Assembly: GCA_946480785.1 (NCBI GenBank)
Contig: CAMLLD010000011.1
Span: 1-64,000, forward strand
Direction of reading: 5' to 3'
DNA: 64,000 nt
DNA from: an uncultured Blastocatellia bacterium
Lineage (GTDB): Bacteria; Acidobacteriota; Blastocatellia; Pyrinomonadales; Pyrinomonadaceae
Below, piece after piece: positions 1 to 7,644 of the stretch (position 1 is the first letter of the stretch; every line of letters begins with the position of its first letter). Under the pieces are notes generated by a model that searched no databases, was not told the DNA's origin, and was given only the letters and a program-made list of their open reading frames with translations. A program made the position numbers and the translations under genes.

Positions 1-1436
1 GCGCCACGCGTGAAAGCGATGCGCATGCCCCACATCGGCATCACCGCGGCGGTCTCGATGCCGAGCAGCTTCACGCCCCACGCGCTCAAAGCGTGAGCAT
101 AAGCGGTGCTCGAGGTTGATTGCGCGGGAATCATCTTGTCCCACATCGGACCGGTCTCGACGTGAAACAACTGCTGCCACTTGCGCGCTAACGCGTTCGT
201 GTAAAAGTCACGATGCGCGGCGAGTAATTCGCGGCGCGTCATCGACGGTGAGATCTTCAGTTCCGCCGGCGCGTGGTCCCACACGTAACCGATGCTCTCA
301 CCGGAGATCCAACCGAGAAACTGATTTTTGAACTCGCCGTTGAGCAGCGCCCACACAGCCTTGCCTTCGCTCTCGCTCAACTGCACCGACGCGTAGTTGA
401 TCAGGATCGCAAACGGCTGCTTCGTCTCGCGCAGGTAACGCAGAAACGGACTGGCGTCTTTGAAGAGCTCGGGAACGTCGTTGAGATAAATCACCGGAAC
501 GATCAGCTTCGACTGAAAGATCGGCACGTCGCGCGCGCCTTTGTACGTCGCGACAAACTGATCCAGCGGTTCGGCGTTGAAGGGATATAACGGCCGCTCT
601 TCCGCGGGCTTGTCGTAAAGCGACCAGAACTCTTTCGCGATGTTCCAGGGCACGATGAATTTCCGCCCTGCAACCTGCGCCCCAATCCACCTCCCTGGAA
701 CCTGAGCCTGGTCGTCACTCGCCAACAGCGAAGCTAACGGTTTTCGATCCGTGGCCCACGTGCGCAAGTAACGCATCGCTGGGAAGTCTGGTTTCGCTCG
801 TCCGCTTGGTTTGAAATCAAGATCGTTCGTGAGCAGAAAACAGTCGACGTGTCGACGCGCTCCCGCAGCTTTTTCGATCGCGATGGACAGCCGCGCCGGA
901 CCTTTTTTCAACGTCGCCGAAGCGCTGTCCCACGTGAACGCCCAGCCCCAGTACATACTGACTTCATCATGCGGATCGACCACATCCTTCGCGCCGAACT
1001 CGTGTCGAAAAACCTCCGCACCATCCTGCGCGATCGTCACCGTGAAGTTCTCAGTCTTGTTCGCCCAATCCGCGTAACGGATCCACAGCACATACGCACC
1101 CGCGCGCGGCACTTCGAGGTCCTGATAGATGACGGCGCGCGTCTCGTCCGCACTCGCCGCCGCGGAGTTCCACTCACTCTCGCCACCCTGTGTCCACTCA
1201 GCGGAAACGCCTGGTCCATTGATGCCCCAGCCCGGAGCTTTTGCACGCGGAAGATTTAAATAGGAGGGATTGAGCAGCGGCTCCCCGAGTTTTCCCGTCG
1301 AGAAGCCGCGCATGTTTTCTGCTTCGTACCAGAGATACTCAGGCGCAGGTTTGGTCTGCGCGTGGAGTGCGATGGCCGCGAGGAGAAGCCAGAACGCAGC
1401 TAGACACCAGTTACCCGAGCGCCTCAAGACACTCAC
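1..1436 (-). CDS. Secreted protein with CBM-like N-terminus, putative carbohydrate-active (3' end beyond window)
   Basis: The reading frame is open from a GTG start to the window edge (478 codons seen). The first ~27 residues form a signal peptide (MSVLRRSGNWC followed by a Leu/Ala core and HAQ), so the product is exported. The mature protein opens with LWYEAENM; a YEAE strand is typical of CBM6/35-like beta-sandwich modules. Residues ~90-190 look beta-rich (AYVLWIRYADWAN). After residue ~200 the sequence becomes mixed alpha/beta, as in a TIM-barrel hydrolase, with FLGWISGESIGYVWDHAP and PMWDKMIPAQSTS. The GTG overlaps the end of hemQ by 26 bases, so the two are probably co-transcribed. The GTG was chosen because only it supplies the export signal. 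The catalytic family is not recognised, so a glycoside hydrolase role is inference. Confidence 0.7.
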   Translation of the reverse strand, partial: MSVLRRSGNWCLAAFWLLLAAIALHAQTKPAPEYLWYEAENMRGFSTGKLGEPLLNPSYLNLPRAKAPGWGINGPGVSAEWTQGGESEWNSAAASADETRAVIYQDLEVPRAGAYVLWIRYADWANKTENFTVTIAQDGAEVFRHEFGAKDVVDPHDEVSMYWGWAFTWDSASATLKKGPARLSIAIEKAAGARRHVDCFLLTNDLDFKPSGRAKPDFPAMRYLRTWATDRKPLASLLASDDQAQVPGRWIGAQVAGRKFIVPWNIAKEFWSLYDKPAEERPLYPFNAEPLDQFVATYKGARDVPIFQSKLIVPVIYLNDVPELFKDASPFLRYLRETKQPFAILINYASVQLSESEGKAVWALLNGEFKNQFLGWISGESIGYVWDHAPAELKISPSMTRRELLAAHRDFYTNALARKWQQLFHVETGPMWDKMIPAQSTSSTAYAHALSAWGVKLLGIETAAVMPMWGMRIAFTRG

Positions 1437-2178
1437 CCAACGAGCGCTGACGGCAAGTAAACATCGGCGTGTCGCGAAGCGTGTAAGAGCTGGCTTTTGT
1501 TTCTCTGAGCTCCTGGACCAGGTCGAGGAAGTCCGCGGGAAAATCCGTCTCAAACGCCACCACAAACTCCTGATCGTCGAGACCAAACGAATACGTCGTG
1601 TGCAGCTTCACCGAACGATACTTCGATCCGATACGGATGTGCTCGTCCATCATCTCCTGCCGTTGCTCGGCGGTCCGCGAGTACCACTCGCGCGTCTTCA
1701 CGAACGGATAGACGAAGAGGTATTGCGACTTGCCCGGAATGATGTGCAATCGATCTTCGACGTGGTCGGGGTTATCTTTGTCGATGTACATCGAGCGCTT
1801 CGTCATCGAAAGAAACGACTGGCTCGGTTCGATATACTTCGCCATCTCGGTCTTGTTCAAACGCGCGGTCATTTCCTGAATCGGCTCGAGCTCATAACCA
1901 ATGCGCCAAATCATGAAATCGACGTTCGTGCGAAGACCAATGGTCGAGTAAGAATGGATCAGCAAGGATGAGCGAAACTCATCGACGGTCTTGATGAACT
2001 CTTCCCGGCAGCGCTGCTGATCGTCATCGGAGAGCAGGCGCCATTCGGGCCGCGCTTTGTAAAAAGTGAAGTTCACAAACTGTCGGGGAAGTTTGGCCTT
2101 CTCTACTTCCAGCGCCGAGGATGCGGGTGCGAGACGAAGGGAGCCGCGAACGTTCTGTGGGTCCTTATCGCTACTCAT
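1411..2178 (-). CDS. hemQ: Coproheme decarboxylase / chlorite dismutase family (HemQ)
   Basis: HemQ converts Fe-coproporphyrin III to heme b by two H2O2-dependent decarboxylations, the last step of the coproporphyrin-dependent heme pathway in the cytoplasm. The 255-residue protein matches the family length. It carries YPFVKTREWY at residues 157-166, holding the Tyr and Lys known as the radical-bearing residues of HemQ, and MDEHIRIG around His180, which fits the proximal heme ligand. It has no signal peptide. It is divergent from the Rieske/cytochrome b genes, which need heme b, and the secreted-protein gene behind it overlaps its 3' end. A true chlorite dismutase would carry the distal Arg of that enzyme and is unlikely here. 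Confidence 0.9.
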   Translation of the reverse strand: MSSDKDPQNVRGSLRLAPASSALEVEKAKLPRQFVNFTFYKARPEWRLLSDDDQQRCREEFIKTVDEFRSSLLIHSYSTIGLRTNVDFMIWRIGYELEPIQEMTARLNKTEMAKYIEPSQSFLSMTKRSMYIDKDNPDHVEDRLHIIPGKSQYLFVYPFVKTREWYSRTAEQRQEMMDEHIRIGSKYRSVKLHTTYSFGLDDQEFVVAFETDFPADFLDLVQELRETKASSYTLRDTPMFTCRQRSLGECLEALG

Positions 2179-2314
2179 TGTGTTACCTCTGGTTCGGAAT
2201 AGATTTTTGACTTGCCTGACCTGGTTAGTGTGATTGCCAAGTTATTCTGCCGACTCCCGTGGCTGATTGCAACCGCGCGGGAAGAATAGTTGCGCGTGGT
2301 GCGTCAAATGATGT

Positions 2315-2827
2315 ATGAGCCACAACATGAAGCCTCAATTGAATGAGTCGCGTCGCTCATTTCTGCGACTGTTACCGCTCGGAGTGTTCGCCGGTGTGTT
2401 TGCTTCCATCGGCGGGGCGGCGTTTCGTTTTCTGCGTCCGCGCTTGAGCGCGCCGAGCGATCAGTGGCTCGACGTTGCGTCTTTGTCGGAGTTGACTGGA
2501 CCACAACCGATCGCGAAGAAGGTCCTGGCGGAGCATGTTTCGGGTTGGGTCATTACCAACGAAGAGCACAACGTGTTTGTGTTGCCGGCGAAGAACAATC
2601 AGGTGCTGTCGACGATCTGCCCGCATGAGGGTTGTGAAGTCTCGTGGGAGCAAGCGCGCAATCGCTTTGCGTGTCCGTGTCATGAGAGTTACTTCGCGGC
2701 GGACGGGTCGCGCATTTCCGGGCCGGCGTCGCGCGGGCTCGATGCATTGCCGACGCGCGTGCAGGACGGAAAGCTGCAAGTGCAGTATCGCGTTGGGGTA
2801 GAGCAGGACGGAGCGACGCACGCATGA
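2315..2827 (+). CDS. Rieske [2Fe-2S] protein of a cytochrome bc-type complex
   Basis: This is the high-potential electron acceptor of a quinol:cytochrome c oxidoreductase. It is anchored by an N-terminal helix (residues ~16-40, FLRLLPLGVFAGVFASIGG) preceded by SRR, resembling a Tat-type uncleaved anchor. Cluster motifs are complete: C102-P-H104-E-G-C107 and C120-P-C122-H123. This gives ligands C102, H104, C120 and H123 and the C107-C122 disulfide. A GPASRGL loop follows, as in bc-type Rieske proteins. At 170 residues it is of normal length. Its stop overlaps the start of cytochrome b by four bases (ATGA), so translation is probably coupled. Confidence 0.92.
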   Translation: MSHNMKPQLNESRRSFLRLLPLGVFAGVFASIGGAAFRFLRPRLSAPSDQWLDVASLSELTGPQPIAKKVLAEHVSGWVITNEEHNVFVLPAKNNQVLSTICPHEGCEVSWEQARNRFACPCHESYFAADGSRISGPASRGLDALPTRVQDGKLQVQYRVGVEQDGATHA

Positions 2828-4128
2828 GCCGGCCTTCCGAAAACGATTTCCACGAAAATCGAATCTCGCCCTGGCTGCAAACGACGGGCGGGATTGTCGC
2901 TGCGTTGCTGCTGGTCCAACTGCTCACTGGCGTGCTGCTCGCGTTTTATTACGTGCCTTCGGTCGATCACGCGCACACGACGGTTTCTTACGTCGAGAAA
3001 GTTGTTTCGTCGGGTTCGTGGCTGCGTTCGCTGCATCATTACGGCTCGCAGTGGCTGGCGTTGTTTGCGTTTGTTCACGTGGCGCGACTGTTTTGGCACG
3101 AGGCTTATGCTTACCGAAAAGCGCACTGGATTGCGGCGGTTGTGTTATTGCTGCTGGTGATGGCCGCGGCGGGCACGGGTTATTCGCTGCCGTGGGATGC
3201 GCGCGCGTTTTTCAGTACGCGCGTTGCTGAGGGGTTGATGGGCGGGCTGCCATTCGTTGGGCGTCTGGCGCGGCTTTGGTTGTTGGGTGGGACGGACATC
3301 TCGACGATTACGTTGTCGCGGTTCTTTGCGCTGCACGTGCTGGTCACGCCGTTTCTGATTCTGGCGCTGGTTGGGTGGCGTTTGTTTCGCGCGCGGTGTT
3401 GGTCCAACTTGAATCGCAATGCGATTGTCGGCGGGTTGGTGTTTGTAGCGCTGGCAATCTGGTGTTTGAAGTTTCCGGCGCCGCTTGGACCGCCGGTCGA
3501 GAGTGCGACCGCTGACTATCTGCCGCGACCGGGCGCACAGTTTCTGTGGTTGTATCAAACGTTGAAGCACGTGCCGGGCGCGGTGGGATCGATTGTCGGC
3601 GTAGTGTTGCCGGGACTTGGCCTTGCGATACTCGCGTCGTTGCCGTGGCTGCGCGCTCGGCGCAGGTTGATTGGCGGCGTGCTGCTCGGTGCGTTTGCGC
3701 TCTGGGTGGTGACGATGACTGTCGGTGCGCACTTGAGCGATCGTAGTGACGCGCGAACGCGCGAACAGCTTGCGCGACAAGCCGCGCAGGAAGCGCAGTG
3801 GCGTAGTGAGCCGTTTACTGCGGTCCGGCTTCAGTCTTCTACCGCTTCGACGCAGGCTGCTAATTCCGGTGAACCGCCGGAGCTTTACGTCAAGTTTTGT
3901 GCTGACTGTCATGGCCCACACGGCGAAGGCGCGCGCCGAAATAATTTGACGTTTCCGCCGCTGCTCGGCGTCGCTGCAAAACCGCGACGCACGGTTGAGG
4001 ACATCGTTGGTCTATTGAAAGATCCACCGGCTTACGGTCTGCAACCGCCGATGCGGCCCTTCTCCGATAAGTTGTCGGAAGAACAGATGAGAGAGATCGC
4101 GCAGTGGATTGTGACTTTGAAAAGATAG
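2824..4128 (+). CDS. Cytochrome b fused to C-terminal cytochrome c domain (divergent bc-type subunit)
   Basis: This membrane subunit of a bc-type complex has about seven helices in b6/subunit-IV order (A ~22-44, B 68-92, C 102-124, D 164-188, then three more to ~300). A monoheme c domain follows, with CADCH at 359-363 and a Met near M410 or M422 as possible sixth ligand. Helix B has the His pair H71 and H85 (spacing 14). Helix D has H171, but the position where the fourth heme ligand is expected reads W185-R186 (GWRLF). The quinol-site PEWY motif aligns with PGAQ at 236-239. GYSLPWD at 119-125 is conserved. The gene lies between Rieske and cytochrome c genes, which argues that it is functional. 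It may run altered electron transfer rather than a normal Q cycle. The fusion and the substitutions are seen directly; their effect is inferred. Confidence 0.85.
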   Translation: MSRPSENDFHENRISPWLQTTGGIVAALLLVQLLTGVLLAFYYVPSVDHAHTTVSYVEKVVSSGSWLRSLHHYGSQWLALFAFVHVARLFWHEAYAYRKAHWIAAVVLLLLVMAAAGTGYSLPWDARAFFSTRVAEGLMGGLPFVGRLARLWLLGGTDISTITLSRFFALHVLVTPFLILALVGWRLFRARCWSNLNRNAIVGGLVFVALAIWCLKFPAPLGPPVESATADYLPRPGAQFLWLYQTLKHVPGAVGSIVGVVLPGLGLAILASLPWLRARRRLIGGVLLGAFALWVVTMTVGAHLSDRSDARTREQLARQAAQEAQWRSEPFTAVRLQSSTASTQAANSGEPPELYVKFCADCHGPHGEGARRNNLTFPPLLGVAAKPRRTVEDIVGLLKDPPAYGLQPPMRPFSDKLSEEQMREIAQWIVTLKR

Positions 4129-4204
4129 CTTTGCGCTTTTGTGCTGGAGTTTGTAATACTCACTTGCCCCTGAGAAAAATTATTTCAACTGGAGAATGCG
4201 TCTG

Positions 4205-4621
4205 ATGAAACTTACTCTGCTCGCTCTATGCTGCGTCGTGTTAGCGCTCGTCGCGATTGGCTGCACTGAAACCGCTTCACCGACGAACACTGCTACGCCT
4301 CGTACTACTGCTGCGGCGTCGCCTTCGGCAAGTCCGTCTGCTTCCGCTGACGAATTTGCGCACGCAAAGCAGCTCTACGCGAAGAACTGCGAGGGTTGTC
4401 ATGGTCCAAATGCCGAAGGCGGCCTCGCGAAGGTCAACAACAAGCAAATCAAGGTTCCGTCGTTGAAGGCGGACCACGCCGTGAAGCATACCGACGAACA
4501 GTTAACGAAGATGATCACCAACGGCGAAGAAGAGATGCCGTCGTTCAAGGACAAACTCAGTCAGGATGAGATCAATCAGATGGTGCGCTACATTCGCCAG
4601 GTAGTGCAGAAGAAAGGTTGA
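4205..4621 (+). CDS. c-type cytochrome lipoprotein
   Basis: This is a monoheme electron carrier anchored to the membrane by lipid. The export signal MKLTLLALCCVVLALVAIGC ends in a lipobox Cys. A Thr/Ala/Ser/Pro-rich linker follows, then a class I cytochrome c fold with CEGCH near residue 61 and a Met (EEMPSFKD) suited as distal ligand. An ATG nine bases upstream (MRLMK) is possible, but the GGAG at 4190-4193 is correctly spaced only for the ATG used here. It lies 76 bases after the cytochrome b-c fusion on the same strand, so it is the likely soluble-side electron acceptor of that complex. Confidence 0.88.
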   Translation: MKLTLLALCCVVLALVAIGCTETASPTNTATPRTTAAASPSASPSASADEFAHAKQLYAKNCEGCHGPNAEGGLAKVNNKQIKVPSLKADHAVKHTDEQLTKMITNGEEEMPSFKDKLSQDEINQMVRYIRQVVQKKG

Positions 4622-4667
4622 GCGCGCCTTTACCAATTCGCTTTGACGATTTACCATTCCCCCGCGT

Positions 4668-4744
4668 GCACTCGTAGCTCAGTTGGATAGAGCGTCTGAC
4701 TTCGAATCAGAAGGTCGCAGGTTCGAGCCCTGCCGGGTGCACCA
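4668..4744 (+). tRNA. tRNA-Arg (anticodon TCG)
   Basis: A cloverleaf is readable. The acceptor GCACTCG pairs with CGGGTGC. The D-arm contains AGCTCAGTTGGATAGAGC. The anticodon stem TCTGA/TCAGA carries loop CTTCGAA with anticodon TCG. The T-arm is GCAGG TTCGAGC CCTGC. The CCA end is encoded. It is 77 nt long and reads CGA codons (CGN by wobble). Confidence 0.96.
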
Positions 4745-4790
4745 GCATTAGCCCCTATTAGCACTCCAACGTACGCCCAGTAATCAACGC

Positions 4791-5651
4791 ATGTCCGCAA
4801 ACTCTGTTAACTCTACCCAACGCGCCCGACTCGCTCTGCTCGGTATTCGTTACGACGAAAACTCGTCGTTCACCAAAGGCGCGGCTGATGCGCCGCCGCA
4901 GATCCGCGCGGCGTTGCGCTCCGACGCGTGGAACCTGACGACCGAGAACGGCACCGATCTTTCCGGTGAGAATGTTTTCTTCGACGCGGGTGACATCGAG
5001 CCCGTTGCGGGCAGCGACATGTTCACATTGATCGAGAATTCCGTCTCCACGCTGCTCGCCGACGGCATGGCGCCGATCTCGTTGGGCGGCGATCACTCGA
5101 TCACGTATCCGATCGTGCGTGCGTTTGCGCGGAAGTATCAGGACCTGGCTGTGGTCCACTTCGACGCGCATCCCGATATTTACGATAACTACCAGGGAAA
5201 TCGAAACTCACACGCGAGTCCGTTTGCGCGCATCATGGAACAAAGGTTAGTGAAGCGGCTGGTCCAGGTGGGGATCAGGACGTTTACTGCGCACCAGCGG
5301 GAACAGGTGAAGAAGTTTGGGGTTGAGTCGATCGAGATGCACCAGTTGGCGGACATGCAGCTCCTGGACGGCGCGCCGTGGCGTAATCGTGTGCGACTGG
5401 AATTTGATACGCCCGTTTATATCTCGTTCGACGTTGACGCGCTCGATCCGGCGTTCGCACCGGGCGTTTCGCATCGCGAACCCGGCGGCCTATCGACGCG
5501 CCAAGCCATCGACCTGATTCAAAGCTTGAAAGGCAACGTGGTAGGCGCGGACATCGTAGAATTCAACCCCCGCATGGACCCCCTCCACATCACCGGCACC
5601 GTCTGCGCCAAACTCTTGAAAGAGATTGCCGCCCGCATGCTGGAGAGTTAG
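4791..5651 (+). CDS. speB: Agmatinase / ureohydrolase family protein
   Basis: This is a cytoplasmic binuclear-Mn hydrolase of the arginase/agmatinase family, which releases urea from agmatine or a similar guanidino substrate. Metal ligands are in place: H102 in GGDHS, D125-H127-D129 in FDAHPD, and D214-D216 in SFDVDALDP. The 286-residue length is typical of agmatinase, and the HREPGGLS stretch is shared with SpeB enzymes. The substrate cannot be told from sequence alone; agmatinase, formimidoylglutamase and guanidinobutyrase remain options. It is a single gene between tRNA-Arg and a long palindromic element, with no polyamine gene beside it. Confidence 0.85.
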   Translation: MSANSVNSTQRARLALLGIRYDENSSFTKGAADAPPQIRAALRSDAWNLTTENGTDLSGENVFFDAGDIEPVAGSDMFTLIENSVSTLLADGMAPISLGGDHSITYPIVRAFARKYQDLAVVHFDAHPDIYDNYQGNRNSHASPFARIMEQRLVKRLVQVGIRTFTAHQREQVKKFGVESIEMHQLADMQLLDGAPWRNRVRLEFDTPVYISFDVDALDPAFAPGVSHREPGGLSTRQAIDLIQSLKGNVVGADIVEFNPRMDPLHITGTVCAKLLKEIAARMLES

Positions 5652-5754
5652 AGCTTTCGCGCGTCTTTTCAGTTCTTTATCATCTTTTGCGCAAGCTCTG
5701 CATTCTCTATCCACCTGCTTGCACGCATCTTTCATCGCACTCACTTAGTCCCGG

Positions 5755-5988
5755 AGCGCCGAAGGCGCGACCAGAAGGTAGCCAGGGGCAAGCGCGAGCG
5801 CAGCGAGCGCGCCGCCCCTGGATCTCACAGTAAACAGACGAAGGCCCGGAGGGCCGACAGACACGTGGCGTCGCGCATGTCTATCGCCCGTTCCGGGCTG
5901 GTCGTGTTTCCGAGCGATCCAGGGGCGGCGTGCTCCGCTTCGCGTCGCACTTGCCCCCTGGCTAACTTATGGTCGCGCCTTCGGCGCT
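5755..5988. repeat. Giant intergenic inverted repeat (~234 bp hairpin)
   Basis: The outer arms run inward from AGCGCCGAAGGCGCGACCA at the left and from TGGTCGCGCCTTCGGCGCT at the right, near-perfect complements. They continue through CCAGGGGC.../...GCCCCTGG to inner complementary blocks GGCCCGGAGGGCC and GCCCGTTCCGGGC. The whole element can fold into one long imperfect hairpin. Downstream, at ~6021-6040, the terminal motif GCGCCTCGGCGCTCA recurs once more. It fills the 444-base gap between convergent genes, with no coding signal inside. It may be a REP/MITE-like mobile intergenic repeat, a bidirectional terminator, or both. Confidence 0.75.
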
Positions 5989-6095
5989 CACAGTTCAGAG
6001 CCGCGTTCTTATAGCCGCGCCTCGGCGCTCACCCTCAGAGCGGCGCCACACTAGTGGAGCAGGAATCTGAATTACTAACCTGCGACGCTATAGCT

Positions 6096-6632
6096 TTACT
6101 TCACGCCGAGCAGCTCGATCTCGAACGTCAGCGTTGAGTTGGGTGGGATGTTGGGGGGTTGGCCGCGGGTGCCGTAGGCAAGCGAGGGAGGTGTGATGAT
6201 GCGGCGCTTGCCGCCCACTTTCATCGTTTGTAACGCTTCGTTCCAACCAGGAATCAAACCCGGACCAAGCGCAAACTCCGCCGGACCGCCGTGCTTCAAC
6301 GAACTGTCAAACTCTTTCCCATTCTCCAGCCAGCCCGTGTAATTCACACGCACCGTCTGCCCGATGCGCGGACTGCGTCCGTCGCCGACTTTCAAATCCG
6401 TGTACTTCAGTCCGGAAGGCGTCGTGATCTCCTGCCCCGCAGCGCCTCGACGATTCGCCACTACATACGCCACCACCGACGCAGCCACGGCCACGATCAA
6501 TATGATAACGACGAGTTTGACGTTTAAGCCCGCGCGCTTCTGCGGCTGCCCGGACGAAACCGGCGACGAACCAGACGCAACGCGCGGTCTCTTTCTCGCT
6601 CTGTTTACTTTTCGTTGTCGACTTACAGGCAC
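6096..6632 (-). CDS. Membrane-anchored FKBP-type peptidyl-prolyl isomerase
   Basis: The protein speeds prolyl isomerisation during folding of exported proteins. It has a basic N-terminus, one transmembrane helix (residues ~38-60, VKLVVIILIVAVAASVVAYV) and a single FKBP domain (residues ~72-178). Family features are VRVNYTGWLENGKEFDSS, the LIPGWNEAL loop and the LAYGTRG strand. A short basic segment before the helix implies a type II topology with the catalytic domain outside the cytoplasm. It stands alone behind the sigma/anti-sigma block on the same strand and may belong to the same envelope-maintenance theme (inference). Confidence 0.92.
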   Translation of the reverse strand: MPVSRQRKVNRARKRPRVASGSSPVSSGQPQKRAGLNVKLVVIILIVAVAASVVAYVVANRRGAAGQEITTPSGLKYTDLKVGDGRSPRIGQTVRVNYTGWLENGKEFDSSLKHGGPAEFALGPGLIPGWNEALQTMKVGGKRRIITPPSLAYGTRGQPPNIPPNSTLTFEIELLGVK

Positions 6633-6745
6633 TGAACGTGTCCCTTCGTAGAGGTAATTGGGACAGTCGTTATACAGATATTGAGTTCAGAGTTCAACCG
6701 CGCGGGTCGGCGCGCGGCTCGAAGAAACGCCCGCGTGGAAACTCT

Positions 6746-7141
6746 TCACCGATCGTCATCACCACGCGGGCCACGACCACCGCCACGCCGATCCCGCGCC
6801 TCGCTGCGTATCTTTTGAAAGCGCTGCCACTGATCCGGCGTCAACACTTGCTGCAACTTCTGATCGGCTTGCGCCCGAATGTCATTTACGCGCGGCTCCG
6901 ATTCGCGGCGCAACGCGCGCAACTGATCGCGCGTGTCGCTGAAGATCTGTTGCACCTTCGCCTTCTGATCCGCGTTCAGATCCAATCGCTGCGACAACTG
7001 CTCCAAACGATCGCGCGGCTCACCGCGGCGCGCGAGGCCGCGATAGAGGTTCAGCGCCAGAATCCCGGCCGTGAATCCCAACACGAAGATGATCGCGGCC
7101 GCCACCCGCACCTGCCACTTGTTCCTGACAATGTTATTCAT
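6746..7141 (-). CDS. Spy/CpxP-like membrane-anchored periplasmic protein (candidate stress sensor)
   Basis: This 131-residue protein has an N-terminal transmembrane anchor (residues ~12-32) and a helical extracytoplasmic domain. That domain contains two LTxxQ-type motifs: LNADQKAKVQQIF at ~54 and LTPDQWQRFQ at ~100. These define the Spy/CpxP/ZraP/CnrX fold. The C-terminus is Arg/Gly/Asp-rich. It starts three bases after the anti-sigma stop and is third in a sigma-anti-sigma-sensor operon, the arrangement known for CnrYXH-type metal or envelope stress systems. A sensory role is therefore inferred from position; a simple chaperone role is the alternative. Confidence 0.8.
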   Translation of the reverse strand: MNNIVRNKWQVRVAAAIIFVLGFTAGILALNLYRGLARRGEPRDRLEQLSQRLDLNADQKAKVQQIFSDTRDQLRALRRESEPRVNDIRAQADQKLQQVLTPDQWQRFQKIRSEARDRRGGGRGPRGDDDR

Positions 7142-7143
7142 AA

Positions 7144-7635
7144 CTACTTATTGTCCCCGTCGTCCGTGTAAATGGCGTTGATAACCTGGTCGTAGCTTAG
7201 CTGATCGTCGTTGTCCTGCAAGATCACTGACTCCGCCGAATACGCCGACGACGCGGTAGTCTGGTCCAACGTCGACGTCGCGGGAGCGGAAACCACAAAA
7301 CTCAGCGCGCCCAACGCCACAGTCGCCAGCGCCATCGACGAAACCAGCGCCCGCGAAGATCTCCACAAGCGCACGATTGCCGGCACGCTCTCCACCGCCT
7401 GCTGCTCGCGCCACGCCGCCATCACTCTCGTCTGAAAAAACGGCGACGGCTCAACCGCTGCTTGCGTTCGCTCTTTGATCATCACTGCCGAGATCTGCGC
7501 CGCCGCGAACGCAGTGCGACACGCCTCGCAATCACGTGCATGCGTGCGAATCTCTTCGAGCTCACTCGGCGAGAGACTCGCCAGCGCCGCGTTATCCAGA
7601 ACTTCAGTGATGTGTTTGTCTTTCATGAACTTCAC
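7144..7635 (-). CDS. Anti-sigma factor with zinc-finger (HC2-type) domain
   Basis: The N-terminal cytoplasmic domain has H32-x3-C36-x2-C39 (THARDCEACR), the zinc-associated anti-sigma signature that binds ECF sigma factors. A transmembrane helix follows at residues ~95-117 (SSMALATVALGALSFVVSA), and then a short acidic extracytoplasmic tail (DNDDQLSYDQVI). It lies nine bases after the sigma gene, so it is the obvious partner. Release would require proteolysis or a conformational signal, possibly through the Spy/CpxP-like protein encoded next. Either the GTG used here or the ATG nine bases later could be the start. Confidence 0.85.
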   Translation of the reverse strand: MKFMKDKHITEVLDNAALASLSPSELEEIRTHARDCEACRTAFAAAQISAVMIKERTQAAVEPSPFFQTRVMAAWREQQAVESVPAIVRLWRSSRALVSSMALATVALGALSFVVSAPATSTLDQTTASSAYSAESVILQDNDDQLSYDQVINAIYTDDGDNK

Positions 7636-7644
7636 TTGCCCCCA

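Noticed and set aside
298..718. Minus-strand open frames of 130 and 71 residues
   Set aside because: They are in other frames of the secreted protein gene, which is open across the whole stretch and has a signal peptide.
1270..1971. Plus-strand open frame of 233 residues opposite hemQ
   Set aside because: It is an Arg/Leu-rich antisense shadow of hemQ, which has clear family motifs.
3145..3921. Minus-strand open frame of 258 residues within cytochrome b
   Set aside because: Composition is Arg/Gln-rich and typical of an antisense frame; the plus frame has helices and heme motifs.
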